Shown: positions 1 through 7,925 of the stretch, piece after piece
How the letters are laid out: each line of letters starts with the position of its first letter
Position numbering within the stretch: the first letter of the stretch is position 1
Source of the DNA: Saccharospirillum sp035704555
GTDB taxonomy: Bacteria; Pseudomonadota; Gammaproteobacteria; Pseudomonadales; Natronospirillaceae
DNA: 13,060 nucleotides
Reading direction: 5' to 3'
Assembly (NCBI GenBank): GCA_035704555.1
Contig: DASSWT010000292.1
Coordinates: 1-13,060, forward strand
Position numbers and translations under genes: made by a program
Notes under the pieces: model-generated
What the model was told of the DNA's origin: nothing
Database searches by the model: none
The model's input: only the letters and a program-made list of their open reading frames with translations

Positions 1-25
1 TGTTAACTGTTTTTCCGGAGGATCT

Positions 26-1432
26 ATGGAATCTCAACTTGCCGATGTGTTGATGTTGTCGCGAATTCAGTTCGCGGCCAACATCAGTTTTCACATTTTG
101 TTCCCGACCATCACGATCGCACTCGCCTGGTTTCTGGTTTATTTCAAGGTACGTCATGAGATCAGCGGTCACCCGGTCTGGATGCGGATCTATCGGTTTT
201 GGGTGAAGGTGTTTGCACTGAGCTTTGCTCTTGGTGTGGTCAGCGGTATTACCATGAGTTTTCAGTTCGGCACCAACTGGCCGGGCTATATGGAAACGGT
301 TGGTAATATTGCCGGCCCTCTGCTCGGTTATGAAGTGCTGACGGCCTTTTTTATGGAAGCAACTTTCCTGGGCATCATGTTGTTTGGTAGCCAGCGCGTG
401 CCCAGTTGGCTGCATACACTCTCGACCGTGCTGGTGGCTATAGGCACCTCCCTTTCTGCTTTCTGGATCATTGCGCTGAACAGCTGGATGCACACGCCGG
501 ATGGTTTTGAAATGATCAATGGCGTTGCTCACCCGGTTAGCTGGTGGGACATTATCTTTAACGCGTCCATGCCGTATCGGCTGACTCACATGATGATCGC
601 TTCCGGGTTAACGGCATCCTTTCTGATAGCAGGCTTGTCGGCGTATCGGCTGTTGAAAGGCGATACCAAGCTGGCACCGCGCAAAGCAATGAGTGCAGGT
701 ATTGTGGTTGCCGCCTTGCTGATTCCGGTGCAGATATTTGTGGGTGATTTGCATGGCCTGAATACCTTCGAGCATCAGCCGCAAAAAATCGCAGCGATGG
801 AAGGGGTTTGGGAGACAGAGCGCGGTGCACCGTTGTTGCTGTTTGCCTGGCCGGATGAAGAAACCCGTTCCAATGCATTCGAGGTCGGTGTGCCTGGGCT
901 GGCAAGTTTTATACTAACGCATGACATTAACGGTAAGATTCCCGGGCTGAATGAGTTTAAGGAGGAAGGGCATCCTCCGGTTAAACCCTTGTTTTTCGGC
1001 TTTCGAATCATGGTTGGCCTGGGCCTGCTGATGCTGGCTGTCAGCTGGCTAAGCAGCTGGTTCCTGGGGCGGCGGGGTGAGGTACCGGTGTGGATGCAAC
1101 GCACCCTGGTCGGCATGACGTTCTCGGGTTGGCTGGCCACGCTGGCTGGCTGGTATGTCACTGAAATTGGCCGTCAGCCCTGGCTGGTTTCCGGCGTGCT
1201 GCGCACCTCCGAAGCGGTTACCACAGTGCCCGGTGCTCATGTAGGCCTGTCGTTAACACTCTATCTGCTACTTTATGCGGTCTTGCTCTTTGCCTATTTG
1301 CAAACCCTGTTTTATATGGCCCGAAAATCGGTCGAAGTCGAAGAATTTGAACGCGAAGGGCATGTCGATCTTGATGAGCTGGAAGCCCGCGCTTCTGTCG
1401 ACCGTGACGCAACACCCGAGGAGGCCCGCTGA
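26..1432 (+). CDS. cioA: Cyanide-insensitive (CIO-type) cytochrome bd quinol oxidase subunit I
   Basis: Subunit I of a bd-family terminal oxidase in the inner membrane. It oxidises quinol and reduces O2 to water without pumping protons. At 468 aa it is shorter than E. coli CydA (about 520 aa), because it lacks the long C-terminal Q-loop insertion, as expected for CioA. Visible conserved residues: His23 and His188 (haem ligands), Met329 as likely second ligand of the low-spin haem, Glu103 and Glu111 of the proton-path helix, the quinol loop QPQKIAAMEG with Lys254 and Glu259, and the signature GWYVTEIGRQPW at 375-386 with Glu380. Roles are assigned by analogy with E. coli CydA. The ATG follows a good Shine-Dalgarno (CGGAGG). 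Its stop overlaps the next start by one base, so cioA and cioB are translationally coupled. The promoter lies outside the window. Confidence 0.96.
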   Translation: MESQLADVLMLSRIQFAANISFHILFPTITIALAWFLVYFKVRHEISGHPVWMRIYRFWVKVFALSFALGVVSGITMSFQFGTNWPGYMETVGNIAGPLLGYEVLTAFFMEATFLGIMLFGSQRVPSWLHTLSTVLVAIGTSLSAFWIIALNSWMHTPDGFEMINGVAHPVSWWDIIFNASMPYRLTHMMIASGLTASFLIAGLSAYRLLKGDTKLAPRKAMSAGIVVAALLIPVQIFVGDLHGLNTFEHQPQKIAAMEGVWETERGAPLLLFAWPDEETRSNAFEVGVPGLASFILTHDINGKIPGLNEFKEEGHPPVKPLFFGFRIMVGLGLLMLAVSWLSSWFLGRRGEVPVWMQRTLVGMTFSGWLATLAGWYVTEIGRQPWLVSGVLRTSEAVTTVPGAHVGLSLTLYLLLYAVLLFAYLQTLFYMARKSVEVEEFEREGHVDLDELEARASVDRDATPEEAR

Positions 1433-2430
1433 TGAATGTTACCGACTGGTTACCCGAAATATTTCTGGTACTGATGGGCCTGGCGGTATTGATCTACGCC
1501 GTGCTCGATGGCTTCGACCTCGGCGTTGGCCTGTTGTTACCGATGGAGAACGAACCGCAACGCACTCAGATGATCGCCTCCATAGGGCCGTTCTGGGATG
1601 CGAACGAAACCTGGTTGGTACTGGCGGTTGGCATTTTATTGATTGCCTTTCCAGAGGCGCATAGCCTGGTTCTGCGAGAACTGTATTTACCTGCGGCTTT
1701 TCTGTTGATCGGGCTAATTCTGCGCGGCGTCTCCTTCGACTTTCGTGCCAAGGCCGTCACCGGGCATCGGCGGCAATGGGACTACGCCTTCAAAGCCGGT
1801 TCGCTGATCACCTCGCTGACGCTCGGCTATATGCTCGGCCGTTATGTACTGGCGTTCCAATCCGGCTTGGTAGCGCAGGCGTTTGCCGTGCTCAGCGGTT
1901 TCTGTGTTGCAGCGGCTTTTGCGTACATTGGCGGTGCCTGGCTGGTGATGAAATCGGAAGGTGATTTGCAGCGCCGGGCCGCTCACTGGTCACGCCGCGC
2001 CGGCTGGTTTGCGGCGCTGGGTATCGCCGCGATCAGTATCATGAACCCGATCGTCAGTGCCGAAGTCGCCGAGCGCTGGTTGAGTGTACCGGCAGTGTTT
2101 TTGCTGATTCCTATTCCGCTAGTCTGTCTGATTCTGGTGATACTGGTCGATCAGTATCTGAAACAGGTGCCAACGCGTGATGACGTAGGCTGCTGGTTTC
2201 CCTTCGTGGCCGTAGCGCTGTTGTTCTTACTGACCTTTCTGGGCCTGGCCTACAGCTTTTTTCCGTACGTGGTACCCGGCCAGCTCACTGCAGCCGAAGC
2301 GGCCAGCGCGACCGCCTCGTTACAGTTTATTGGGGTGGGTGTTGCTATTGTACTTCCGCTGATTCTTGCTTATACGGCCTTTGCCTACCGCGTGTTCTGG
2401 GGTAAATCGACTGAGCTCAAATATTACTAA
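1432..2430 (+). CDS. cioB: Cyanide-insensitive (CIO-type) cytochrome bd quinol oxidase subunit II
   Basis: Subunit II (CydB/CioB family) of the same oxidase, 332 aa, with about eight to nine hydrophobic segments. Family hallmarks near the N-terminus are LDGFDLGVG (25-33), PFWDANETWLV (53-63) and LRGVSFDFR (97-105). The ATG shares its A with the upstream TGA, and a strong Shine-Dalgarno (GAGGAGG, 1418-1424) lies inside the end of cioA, so this start is secure. No CydX-like small ORF with its own ribosome site follows in the next 200 bp. The gene ends in a convergent gap with a large palindromic repeat, which may also act as the 3' boundary of the transcript. Naming as CIO rather than classical CydAB rests on the short Q loop of the partner. 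Confidence 0.95.
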   Translation: MNVTDWLPEIFLVLMGLAVLIYAVLDGFDLGVGLLLPMENEPQRTQMIASIGPFWDANETWLVLAVGILLIAFPEAHSLVLRELYLPAAFLLIGLILRGVSFDFRAKAVTGHRRQWDYAFKAGSLITSLTLGYMLGRYVLAFQSGLVAQAFAVLSGFCVAAAFAYIGGAWLVMKSEGDLQRRAAHWSRRAGWFAALGIAAISIMNPIVSAEVAERWLSVPAVFLLIPIPLVCLILVILVDQYLKQVPTRDDVGCWFPFVAVALLFLLTFLGLAYSFFPYVVPGQLTAAEAASATASLQFIGVGVAIVLPLILAYTAFAYRVFWGKSTELKYY

Positions 2431-2468
2431 CTGAGTGTTGGGGTTTGCTGAAGTGACTAGCGGCGGCT

Positions 2469-2563
2469 ACCTGGGGTGCCCCTGTGGGGTAGTCCGCAGC
2501 AGGGATGCTGCGGTCTAGGCTCCATGGATGGATCCACGCCGACCCCACAGGGGCATCCCAGGT
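2469..2563. repeat. Cloverleaf-like intergenic palindromic repeat
   Basis: Two 22 bp arms (2469-2490, beginning ACCTGGGG, and 2542-2563, ending CCCAGGT) are complementary at 21 of 22 positions, the exception being a G-T pair. Inside are a perfect 8 bp stem (CCGCAGCA 2494-2501 / TGCTGCGG 2506-2513, loop GGGA) and a smaller TCCA/TGGA stem (2521-2532, loop TGGA) enclosed by GGC/GCC. Transcribed from either side, it would fold as a long stem topped by two hairpins. It sits between the convergent cioB and cupin genes and has no T-tract, so it is more likely a REP-like repeat or mRNA 3'-end protector than a classical terminator. Inner hairpins with GGA-containing loops also occur in the repeats at 9840-9931 and 10003-10107, but the outer stem differs. 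Confidence 0.85.
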
Positions 2564-2627
2564 GGCTGGTGCGGGTTAGTGCCACCTAGCTGGACCGAAC
2601 TCCGAAACTTGAGAATTTAGAGCTAAC

Positions 2628-3338
2628 TCATTGCCCCAGGTGACCGGTCTTTACCCAGGCTTCGGCGCCGCCGGCCAGCTCAATGGTCGACAACGAGGTC
2701 GCTGGCAGCCGAATCCAGGTGCCGGCACCCCATGGCCGACCGGCATATTTGCAGGCACCGCTCAGTAACAGCAGTTCAATGCCACCGGGGTGGTCTTCGG
2801 CGGTTAGTTTCAGGTTGTCGCGTGCGCTTAACCAATGCACCTGTTCGTAGTCGTTAAACAGAACGGTGGATTCCGTTGATTGGATCGGAGTGGTAACAAT
2901 ATGATTTCGGTCATTGGGCCTGAATTGCTGCAGTTTTACCAGAATCAGACAGCCGGACTGACTGTGTGGCTTGTGCTGTGAACCCGGAGGATTCCGCACA
3001 TAAGTTCCAGCCGGGTAATCCCCGTTTTCATCCGAGAACACACCGGCCAACACCAGAAACTCTTCACCCAGCGGGTGCTCGTGCCCCTCGAACTGACTGT
3101 TCGGCTCATAGGCAACCAGGCTCGTCGCCCGCGTTGTTTTCTCGCCGCCGTTACGCTCCAGCAGTATCCGCTGAACACCCGGTGCCGGCGAAGGCACCCA
3201 TTGAGCTTTCTCGGTATTGATGATGGCCGGTTGGGTCAGGTCCGCATTGAGAGCGGTATCGGGAAGGACGCCAGCTTGCTGGTCACTGTCGGGGCGAGAC
3301 TCGTAGAGCCGACGCCAGTATGGGTCTAATGCGTTCAT
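2628..3338 (-). CDS. ChrR-type bicupin protein (no anti-sigma domain)
   Basis: A 236 aa soluble protein with two cupin-like halves. The first (about 45-140) carries His86, His88, Glu92 and His122 in GHEHPLGEE and PPGSQHKPHS. As I recall, this is exactly the spacing of the metal ligands in the cupin domain of Rhodobacter ChrR (H-x-H-x3-E-x29-H), so a zinc or other divalent metal site is likely. The second half (about 155-232) has cupin-like GAGTWIRLP but no ligand set, so it is probably structural. The N-terminal zinc anti-sigma domain of ChrR is absent and no ECF sigma gene is adjacent, so it is not expected to be an anti-sigma factor. The yeiH-like permease lies 89 bp upstream on the same strand, so co-transcription is possible. 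A TATACT -10-like hexamer at 3370-3375 (- strand) could give its own promoter. Function unknown. Confidence 0.85.
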   Translation of the reverse strand: MNALDPYWRRLYESRPDSDQQAGVLPDTALNADLTQPAIINTEKAQWVPSPAPGVQRILLERNGGEKTTRATSLVAYEPNSQFEGHEHPLGEEFLVLAGVFSDENGDYPAGTYVRNPPGSQHKPHSQSGCLILVKLQQFRPNDRNHIVTTPIQSTESTVLFNDYEQVHWLSARDNLKLTAEDHPGGIELLLLSGACKYAGRPWGAGTWIRLPATSLSTIELAGGAEAWVKTGHLGQ

Positions 3339-3427
3339 GGGCCTGCCGGGTAACAGAGTTTAGATACCCAGTATACTCACTGAAAAGACGATTGGATGTC
3401 TGGGAGGAGATTCCTGGCTTTGTTACT

Positions 3428-4423
3428 TCAAAACACCGCCACCAAAACAGACGTCAACCCAAGTCCACCACCCAGTAGCAGCACAAACAACACGCCAGCA
3501 TGTACCACCGGGCGCCAGCCAGCGGTCTTCAAGTCGCACCAGCGCGCCTTGATGCCGAGGGCGACCATGGCCAGTGCCAGAGCTAACTGTGCCAGCCATT
3601 GTAGAGCTGTAATGACTGCCGGCGGCAACCAGCCCAGGCTGCCGATGCCGGCGGCGAGCATAAAGCCGAAGACAAACCAGGGGATTGGCAGAGGGGCCTT
3701 GGTTGCGTCAGTCGTCTCGTTTTGACGCAAACGAATGAAGACCTGAGCCAGCACCAGAACGACGGGTGCCAGCATCATCACGCGCACCAGCTTGGTCACA
3801 ACGGCGAATTCCATCGTCTCTGCACCCATCGACTGGCCAGCGGCGACAGCCTGGGCAACTTCGTGCACGGTGCTGCCGATGTAGATGCCGAACCAGGCTG
3901 GGTCGAGCCCGGAATAGGCGAACAGCAGGGGGTAGGTGAACATGGCCAGAGTGCCGAAGATAACGACCAGCGCCACGGCTAGGGTCACATCCTGATCGCG
4001 GCCCTTAATCACCGGGTTGGCCGCCATGATCGCAGCAGCACCGCAGACGGCGCTGCCGACTGAGGCCAGCGAGGCCAGCTCCGGGCTCATTTTCAGGCAA
4101 CGAATGCCAAACCAGATGCCGAAACTCAGCACCACCACGATCATAATCGCGTCCGCCATCAGGGCAGGCCAGCCGACGGCGACGAGTTGGGTCAGGCTAA
4201 GGTTAAAGCCAAACAGAATGATGCCCAGGCGCAACAGCTTTTGCTGAGCGAAGCCCAGAATGGCTTTGGTCTTGGCGGTCGGTTTGGCCGCCAGCGGTGA
4301 GTTGCCATAAATCGCACCGATCAGCACAGCTAAAGGCAGGGCGCTCAGGCCAATGCCCGCCAGCAGCGGCAGCTGAGACAGCAACAAGGCCGCGCCTGCC
4401 AAACCTACCAGTATCCACACCAT
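3428..4423 (-). CDS. yeiH: YeiH/PSE family (UPF0324) inner-membrane permease, putative sulfate/sulfite exporter
   Basis: A very hydrophobic protein of 331 aa with about ten membrane segments, recognised as the YeiH (putative sulfate exporter, PSE) family by KLLRLGIILFGFNLSL, SVGSAVCGAAAIMAANPVIK, GIYIGSTVHEVAQAVAAG and KLVRVMMLAPVVL. The family name is largely predictive; transport of a sulfur oxyanion has not been settled as far as I know. I chose the ATG at 4423 because a GGGAG Shine-Dalgarno sits seven bases before it; an in-frame TTG at 4441 is possible but lies upstream of that site. The divergent neighbour is a YeiE-type LysR regulator, the same pairing as yeiE/yeiH in enterobacteria, which strengthens both assignments. 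The cupin gene follows 89 bp downstream. Confidence 0.92.
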   Translation of the reverse strand: MVWILVGLAGAALLLSQLPLLAGIGLSALPLAVLIGAIYGNSPLAAKPTAKTKAILGFAQQKLLRLGIILFGFNLSLTQLVAVGWPALMADAIMIVVVLSFGIWFGIRCLKMSPELASLASVGSAVCGAAAIMAANPVIKGRDQDVTLAVALVVIFGTLAMFTYPLLFAYSGLDPAWFGIYIGSTVHEVAQAVAAGQSMGAETMEFAVVTKLVRVMMLAPVVLVLAQVFIRLRQNETTDATKAPLPIPWFVFGFMLAAGIGSLGWLPPAVITALQWLAQLALALAMVALGIKARWCDLKTAGWRPVVHAGVLFVLLLGGGLGLTSVLVAVF

Positions 4424-4513
4424 TACTAAGCTCCCGTTCAAGTGCGGTTACTGTAGTTTGGTAGCTATGATAAGTATAATGGATATAACTTAACTAAAAG
4501 TTCGTCTAAGCTT
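4424..4513. promoter_or_regulatory. Divergent yeiH / yeiE-like promoter region
   Basis: This 90 bp AT-rich spacer serves both genes. A consensus -10 TATAAT (4475-4480) points towards the LysR gene but has only a poor -35, as expected of a regulated promoter. On the other strand TATACT (4473-4478) overlaps it and points towards yeiH, so RNA polymerases for the two genes would compete. An inverted repeat TAAGT (4471-4475) / ACTTA (4488-4492) brackets these hexamers and is a candidate LysR-type binding site. The binding assignment is inferred from position; the hexamers and repeat are visible. Confidence 0.6.
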
Positions 4514-5392
4514 ATGAATTTTACCCTGCGTCAACTGTCCATCTTCGAAGCAACGGCTCGCCTTGGGCGCCTCACCCTGGCAGCCGAGGAACAGGCCATC
4601 AGTCAGTCGGCTGCGAGCCAGGCGGTAACGGAGCTGGAGCGGCAGATGGGGCTGGCTCTGTTTGAACGACGCGGCCGGGAGCTAGTGCTTACTCCGGCCG
4701 GCCGCGACCGTTTACCGCAGGTTCGGCTGATTCTGAGCGATTGCCAGCGCTTAGCTGAAGGGTCGGGCGACGAGCTGGCCGGTCAGTTGCGTATTGCATC
4801 CAGTACTACTATCGCCTGCTATGTAATCCCAGAAGTTTTGGCCCGGCTGACTGAGCAATATCCGGGTATACGCCCGGCCATCGATATCCAAAACACCCGG
4901 GGCGTGCTGCAGCAACTGGAAACCGGTCAGGCACAGATTGGCCTGATTGAAGGACCGGCAGTGCACGACTATTTGCAGATACGGCGCTGGCAGGAGGACC
5001 GGTTGGCGCTGTTTGTAACCCGGGACCATCCACTGGCACATGAAAAACAGGTGTCTATCGAGCAACTGGAAACCCTGAACTGGATCGTCCGCGAACCCGG
5101 CTCCGGCACCCGGGAGGTGTTTGATACCGCGATGCAGGCGGTGGGCATTCAGCCAAAGATACGCTTAACCCTGAGCCGGCAGGAGGCCATCAAGCAAGCC
5201 GTACTCAGCGGGCTGGGGGCAGGGTGTTTATCACACCTGTCACTTGCTGCGGATGGGTCTGGCCGTTTTGTACCGCTCAATACTGACCTGACATTGGTAA
5301 GGTCATTTTCATGGGTTTGCTCGCCCGAGGCGATAAAATCACCACTGGTGCAGGCGTTTATGAAGGCTCTGGACCCAAAACACCAGTCATAA
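4514..5392 (+). CDS. LysR-family transcriptional regulator, YeiE-like
   Basis: A 292 aa LysR-type regulator. The winged helix-turn-helix spans about residues 1-62 (MNFTLRQLSIFEATARLGRL, then SQSAASQAVTELERQMGLALFERRGR), followed by a linker helix and a periplasmic-binding-like effector domain (about 90-290, starting GQLRIASSTTIACYVIPEVL). The ATG gives the usual LysR N-terminus, although only a weak Shine-Dalgarno precedes it. Divergence from a yeiH-family permease identifies it as YeiE-like. In enterobacteria YeiE has been linked to sulfite response, so regulation of the permease by a sulfur oxyanion is a reasonable inference, not something the sequence proves. The stop codon overlaps the A-tract that forms the T-tract of the terminator serving the opposing TRAP operon. 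Confidence 0.9.
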   Translation: MNFTLRQLSIFEATARLGRLTLAAEEQAISQSAASQAVTELERQMGLALFERRGRELVLTPAGRDRLPQVRLILSDCQRLAEGSGDELAGQLRIASSTTIACYVIPEVLARLTEQYPGIRPAIDIQNTRGVLQQLETGQAQIGLIEGPAVHDYLQIRRWQEDRLALFVTRDHPLAHEKQVSIEQLETLNWIVREPGSGTREVFDTAMQAVGIQPKIRLTLSRQEAIKQAVLSGLGAGCLSHLSLAADGSGRFVPLNTDLTLVRSFSWVCSPEAIKSPLVQAFMKALDPKHQS

Positions 5393-5423
5393 AAAAACCG
5401 CCAGGCCCATAAGGCGCTGACGG
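5391..5423 (-). terminator. Rho-independent terminator of the TRAP operon
   Basis: Read on the - strand, CCGTCAG pairs with CTGGCGG (one G-U pair), with an inner GCC/GGC and a TTATG loop, followed by seven T. It lies 22 bases past the dctP stop. The + strand has no T-run after the stem, so it should terminate mainly leftward transcription. The T-tract overlaps the stop codon of the LysR gene. Confidence 0.85.
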
Positions 5424-5444
5424 CAAAGCAGCAATAATTCGTTC

Positions 5445-6524
5445 TTAGTTCAGATCGCGCTCGTAGCTTTCGTTGATCATCGCTTCGGCGGCTTCAGCTT
5501 CGCTGCGCAGCAGATTCAGCCATTGCTCACCGTCTTCGATGTTTGCAACAAACCAGTCAAAAGCAGGGCTTGCGGCTTGCAGGAACATCTCTTTCTCTTC
5601 AGGGGTTGGTACGTAGACTTCACCACCGGCCTCGGCGAAATCACGATACGCCTGAATGGATTTGCGCTTGGGTGAGGCGAACGTAGCCTGCTGCAACGCA
5701 GCAAAACCATCTACAACCACACGCCGCAGATCTTCCGGCATATCCATAAACACTTCATTGTTCATGTACCACAGAGCCGCCATGTAGGCGTGACCGTCGA
5801 GCGTCAGGTACTGCAGACCGGCCTCAGGAAATTTCATCGACATGATGTCGGTGATGCCGTTTTTGGTGCCTTCAACCACGCCCGTTTGCAGCGAGGTAAA
5901 AAGTTCCGGCCAGGGGATTGGCGTTGGGCTGGCACCCAGGCCACTGGTCAATGCCTGCGGCAGGTCGGCTACTACCGTCCGGATCTTCATGCCTTCCAGA
6001 TCTTCAGGCGTACGCACGGTTTTTTGGGTGTTGGCAAAGTTGCGCCAGCCACCGGTGTTGCCAATGGTCATCAGGCGGACCTGATCATTGGAATCTTCCA
6101 GAATGGCATCGCGCATTTCGCGGGTAAAGTCACCCTGCAGCACGGTTTCGGCCATGCGGTCGCTGCGCAGAATGTACGGCAGATCCAGAACCTGTACGTA
6201 CGGATACATATTGGCGACACCGCCGGAAGTCGAGATGTAGATGTCGACAGAACCGTCTTCCAGTGCCTGCATGCATTCGGTGCCGTTACCGCACAGCTGG
6301 GTGCCGAGGTAAATATCGACTTGAATGGCACCGTTGGACTGGGCTTCAACGAAGTCTTTGAAGACGACCAGGCCATCGTAATCTTCGTCGTTTTCATTGG
6401 CGTTGGAGACAGCACGCAGACGGTAGTCTTCCGCGCTGGCAATGCCCATGCCCAGCGTTAGCAGAGTACCGGTGACGGCTCCAATGCATTTTGCGATGAG
6501 TTTTTGCTTGCGATTCAAACGCAT
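5445..6524 (-). CDS. dctP: TRAP transporter substrate-binding protein, DctP family
   Basis: Periplasmic solute receptor of a TRAP transporter, 359 aa. The N-terminus has basic residues, a hydrophobic stretch and an ASA-ED signal peptidase I site, with cleavage predicted after Ala31. The mature protein has DctP-family features: VLDLPYILRS (112-121), the GMKIRT motif with Arg182, which in this family usually binds the ligand carboxylate, and WPELFTSLQTGVVEGTKNGITDIMSMKF. Cys78 and Cys84 could form a disulfide. An organic-acid ligand is likely; its identity cannot be read. The ATG at 6524 has an AGAGG Shine-Dalgarno eight bases away. It is the last gene of the operon, 97 bp after dctM, with a hairpin and a long A/C-rich unstructured leader in between, which fits the separate, higher expression often seen for binding proteins. 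Confidence 0.93.
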   Translation of the reverse strand: MRLNRKQKLIAKCIGAVTGTLLTLGMGIASAEDYRLRAVSNANENDEDYDGLVVFKDFVEAQSNGAIQVDIYLGTQLCGNGTECMQALEDGSVDIYISTSGGVANMYPYVQVLDLPYILRSDRMAETVLQGDFTREMRDAILEDSNDQVRLMTIGNTGGWRNFANTQKTVRTPEDLEGMKIRTVVADLPQALTSGLGASPTPIPWPELFTSLQTGVVEGTKNGITDIMSMKFPEAGLQYLTLDGHAYMAALWYMNNEVFMDMPEDLRRVVVDGFAALQQATFASPKRKSIQAYRDFAEAGGEVYVPTPEEKEMFLQAASPAFDWFVANIEDGEQWLNLLRSEAEAAEAMINESYERDLN

Positions 6525-6597
6525 GGCTCTTACCTCTTGTTGTCGTTGTAGTGTTATTTATTGTTGGTTGTTGTGCTTTCGGTCTTACTTCCAATGT

Positions 6598-6615
6598 GTG
6601 CAACCGTTGTTGCAC
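6598..6615 (-). other. Intercistronic hairpin between dctM and dctP
   Basis: A perfect 7 bp stem (GTGCAAC / GTTGCAC) with a 4-base loop lies 7 bases past the dctM stop codon on the - strand. No T-tract follows, so it is not a simple terminator. It could mark an RNA-processing or 3'-end stabilising site that uncouples dctP levels from dctQM. The leader between it and the dctP start is nearly free of G on the mRNA strand (ACAACAACCAACAATAAATA and beyond), typical of an unstructured, well-translated 5' region. The stem is seen; the function is inferred. Confidence 0.55.
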
Positions 6616-6621
6616 GGTTCG

Positions 6622-7920
6622 TCATGCGGGCCATGGCATCAGGCCCAGCAGACGGGGAACGGTTAGTGAAATTTCCGGTACAAAGGTGATCAGAAGAATC
6701 ACCGCAATTTCAGCCGCCAGAAACGGCAGAATGGCTTTGGCTATTGACTCGACCCGCTCACCGGAAACACTCGAAGCCACAAACAGCACCAGCCCCATAG
6801 GCGGCGTTGCCAGGCCCACGGTCAGGTTAACGCTCATGATCATTGCGAAGTGCACCGGGTCGACTCCGATTGATGTGAAAATCGGCGCGAGAATCGGGCC
6901 CAGAATAATGATGGCCGGGCCGGCATCAAGAAACATGCCGACAATGAACAGCATGATGTTGATTAGAAACAGCAGAATGTAGGCGTTGTCGCTCAACGTC
7001 AGCATCCACTCGGCCAGCATCTGGGCTGATTGCGACAGGCTGACAACAGTCTTGAACGCCATGGCCGAGCCAACCAGCAAAAGAACAACGGCCGAACCCA
7101 TGGCGCTGCGGACAAATACCTGTGGCAGGTCGGTTAGTTTTACCGACTTAAATACCCAGACACTGAGTATCAGAGCGTAGGCAACGGCGACGGCCGAGGC
7201 TTCAGTAGGTGTGAAGATACCGCCCAGAATGCCACCCAGAATAATGACAGGCGTCAGTAGCGGCAGAATGGCCTTTTTCGTCGCGCCCGCCCGTTCTGGC
7301 CAGCTGTATTTGTGCCCGGCCTTGGGGAAATCATAGCGCTTGGCCATGATGGCAGTAATGACCATCAGTGACAGCCCCATCAGCACGCCGGGAACAATAC
7401 CCGCCGCGAACAACGAGGCTACCGATACCTCCATGGTATAGGCGTAGATAATCATAATGCCGGAAGGCGGAATGATCGGCCCGATCACGGAAGATGCCGC
7501 GGTGATGGCAGCCGCGAACTTGCGCTTGTAGCCATTCTTTTCCATCGCCGGAATCATCATCGAACCGATGGCGGAGGTATCGGCCACTGCCGAGCCCGAC
7601 AAACCGGCAAACAGCATGCTTGACATGATGTTCACATGCGCCAGACCACCGCGCACATGGCCGATAAACGCCTGCGAAAAATCAACCAGTCGAAAGGTAA
7701 TACCACCCCGATTCATCAGCTCACCGGCCAGCATGAAAAACGGAATCGCCATCAGCGGGAAAGAGTCGATGCCGTTGTAGATGTTGCGAAATAGCAGTGG
7801 CAGGTCGCGGTCCATGCCTTCCCACAGCAGCATAAAACCGGGGGCAAACAGAGTTGCAAAAAACACCGGCATACCGATCAGCAGCACGATCAAAAACAGA
7901 GGTAAAAATAGAATCAACAT
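6622..7920 (-). CDS. dctM: TRAP transporter large permease, DctM family
   Basis: The 432 aa large membrane subunit that moves substrate by Na+-coupled transport. Multiple hydrophobic segments cover most of the length. Family signatures include PFFMLAGELMNRGGIT, GLSGSAVADTSAIGSMMIPAM, the re-entrant SSVIGPIIPPSGIMIIYA, GGIFTPTEASAVAVAYAL and GLATPPMGLVLFV. Length is normal for DctM. The start ATG at 7920 lies five bases after the dctQ stop, with GGAG of the dctQ end serving as ribosome site, so the two are translationally linked. It works with DctQ and DctP of the same operon. Confidence 0.96.
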   Translation of the reverse strand: MLILFLPLFLIVLLIGMPVFFATLFAPGFMLLWEGMDRDLPLLFRNIYNGIDSFPLMAIPFFMLAGELMNRGGITFRLVDFSQAFIGHVRGGLAHVNIMSSMLFAGLSGSAVADTSAIGSMMIPAMEKNGYKRKFAAAITAASSVIGPIIPPSGIMIIYAYTMEVSVASLFAAGIVPGVLMGLSLMVITAIMAKRYDFPKAGHKYSWPERAGATKKAILPLLTPVIILGGILGGIFTPTEASAVAVAYALILSVWVFKSVKLTDLPQVFVRSAMGSAVVLLLVGSAMAFKTVVSLSQSAQMLAEWMLTLSDNAYILLFLINIMLFIVGMFLDAGPAIIILGPILAPIFTSIGVDPVHFAMIMSVNLTVGLATPPMGLVLFVASSVSGERVESIAKAILPFLAAEIAVILLITFVPEISLTVPRLLGLMPWPA

Positions 7921-7925
7921 ACTGC

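Noticed and set aside
2431..2627. Possible cydX-like small subunit after cioB
   Set aside because: No short frame with a ribosome site and a single hydrophobic helix; the space is taken by the palindromic repeat, and CIO oxidases need not have one.
4424..4441. TTG start for the yeiH-like gene at 4441
   Set aside because: The GGGAG ribosome site lies between this codon and the ATG at 4423, so the ATG is preferred.
5790..6461. 223-codon open frame opposite dctP
   Set aside because: Antisense to a clear DctP gene with signal peptide and family motifs; His- and Gly-rich shadow translation only.
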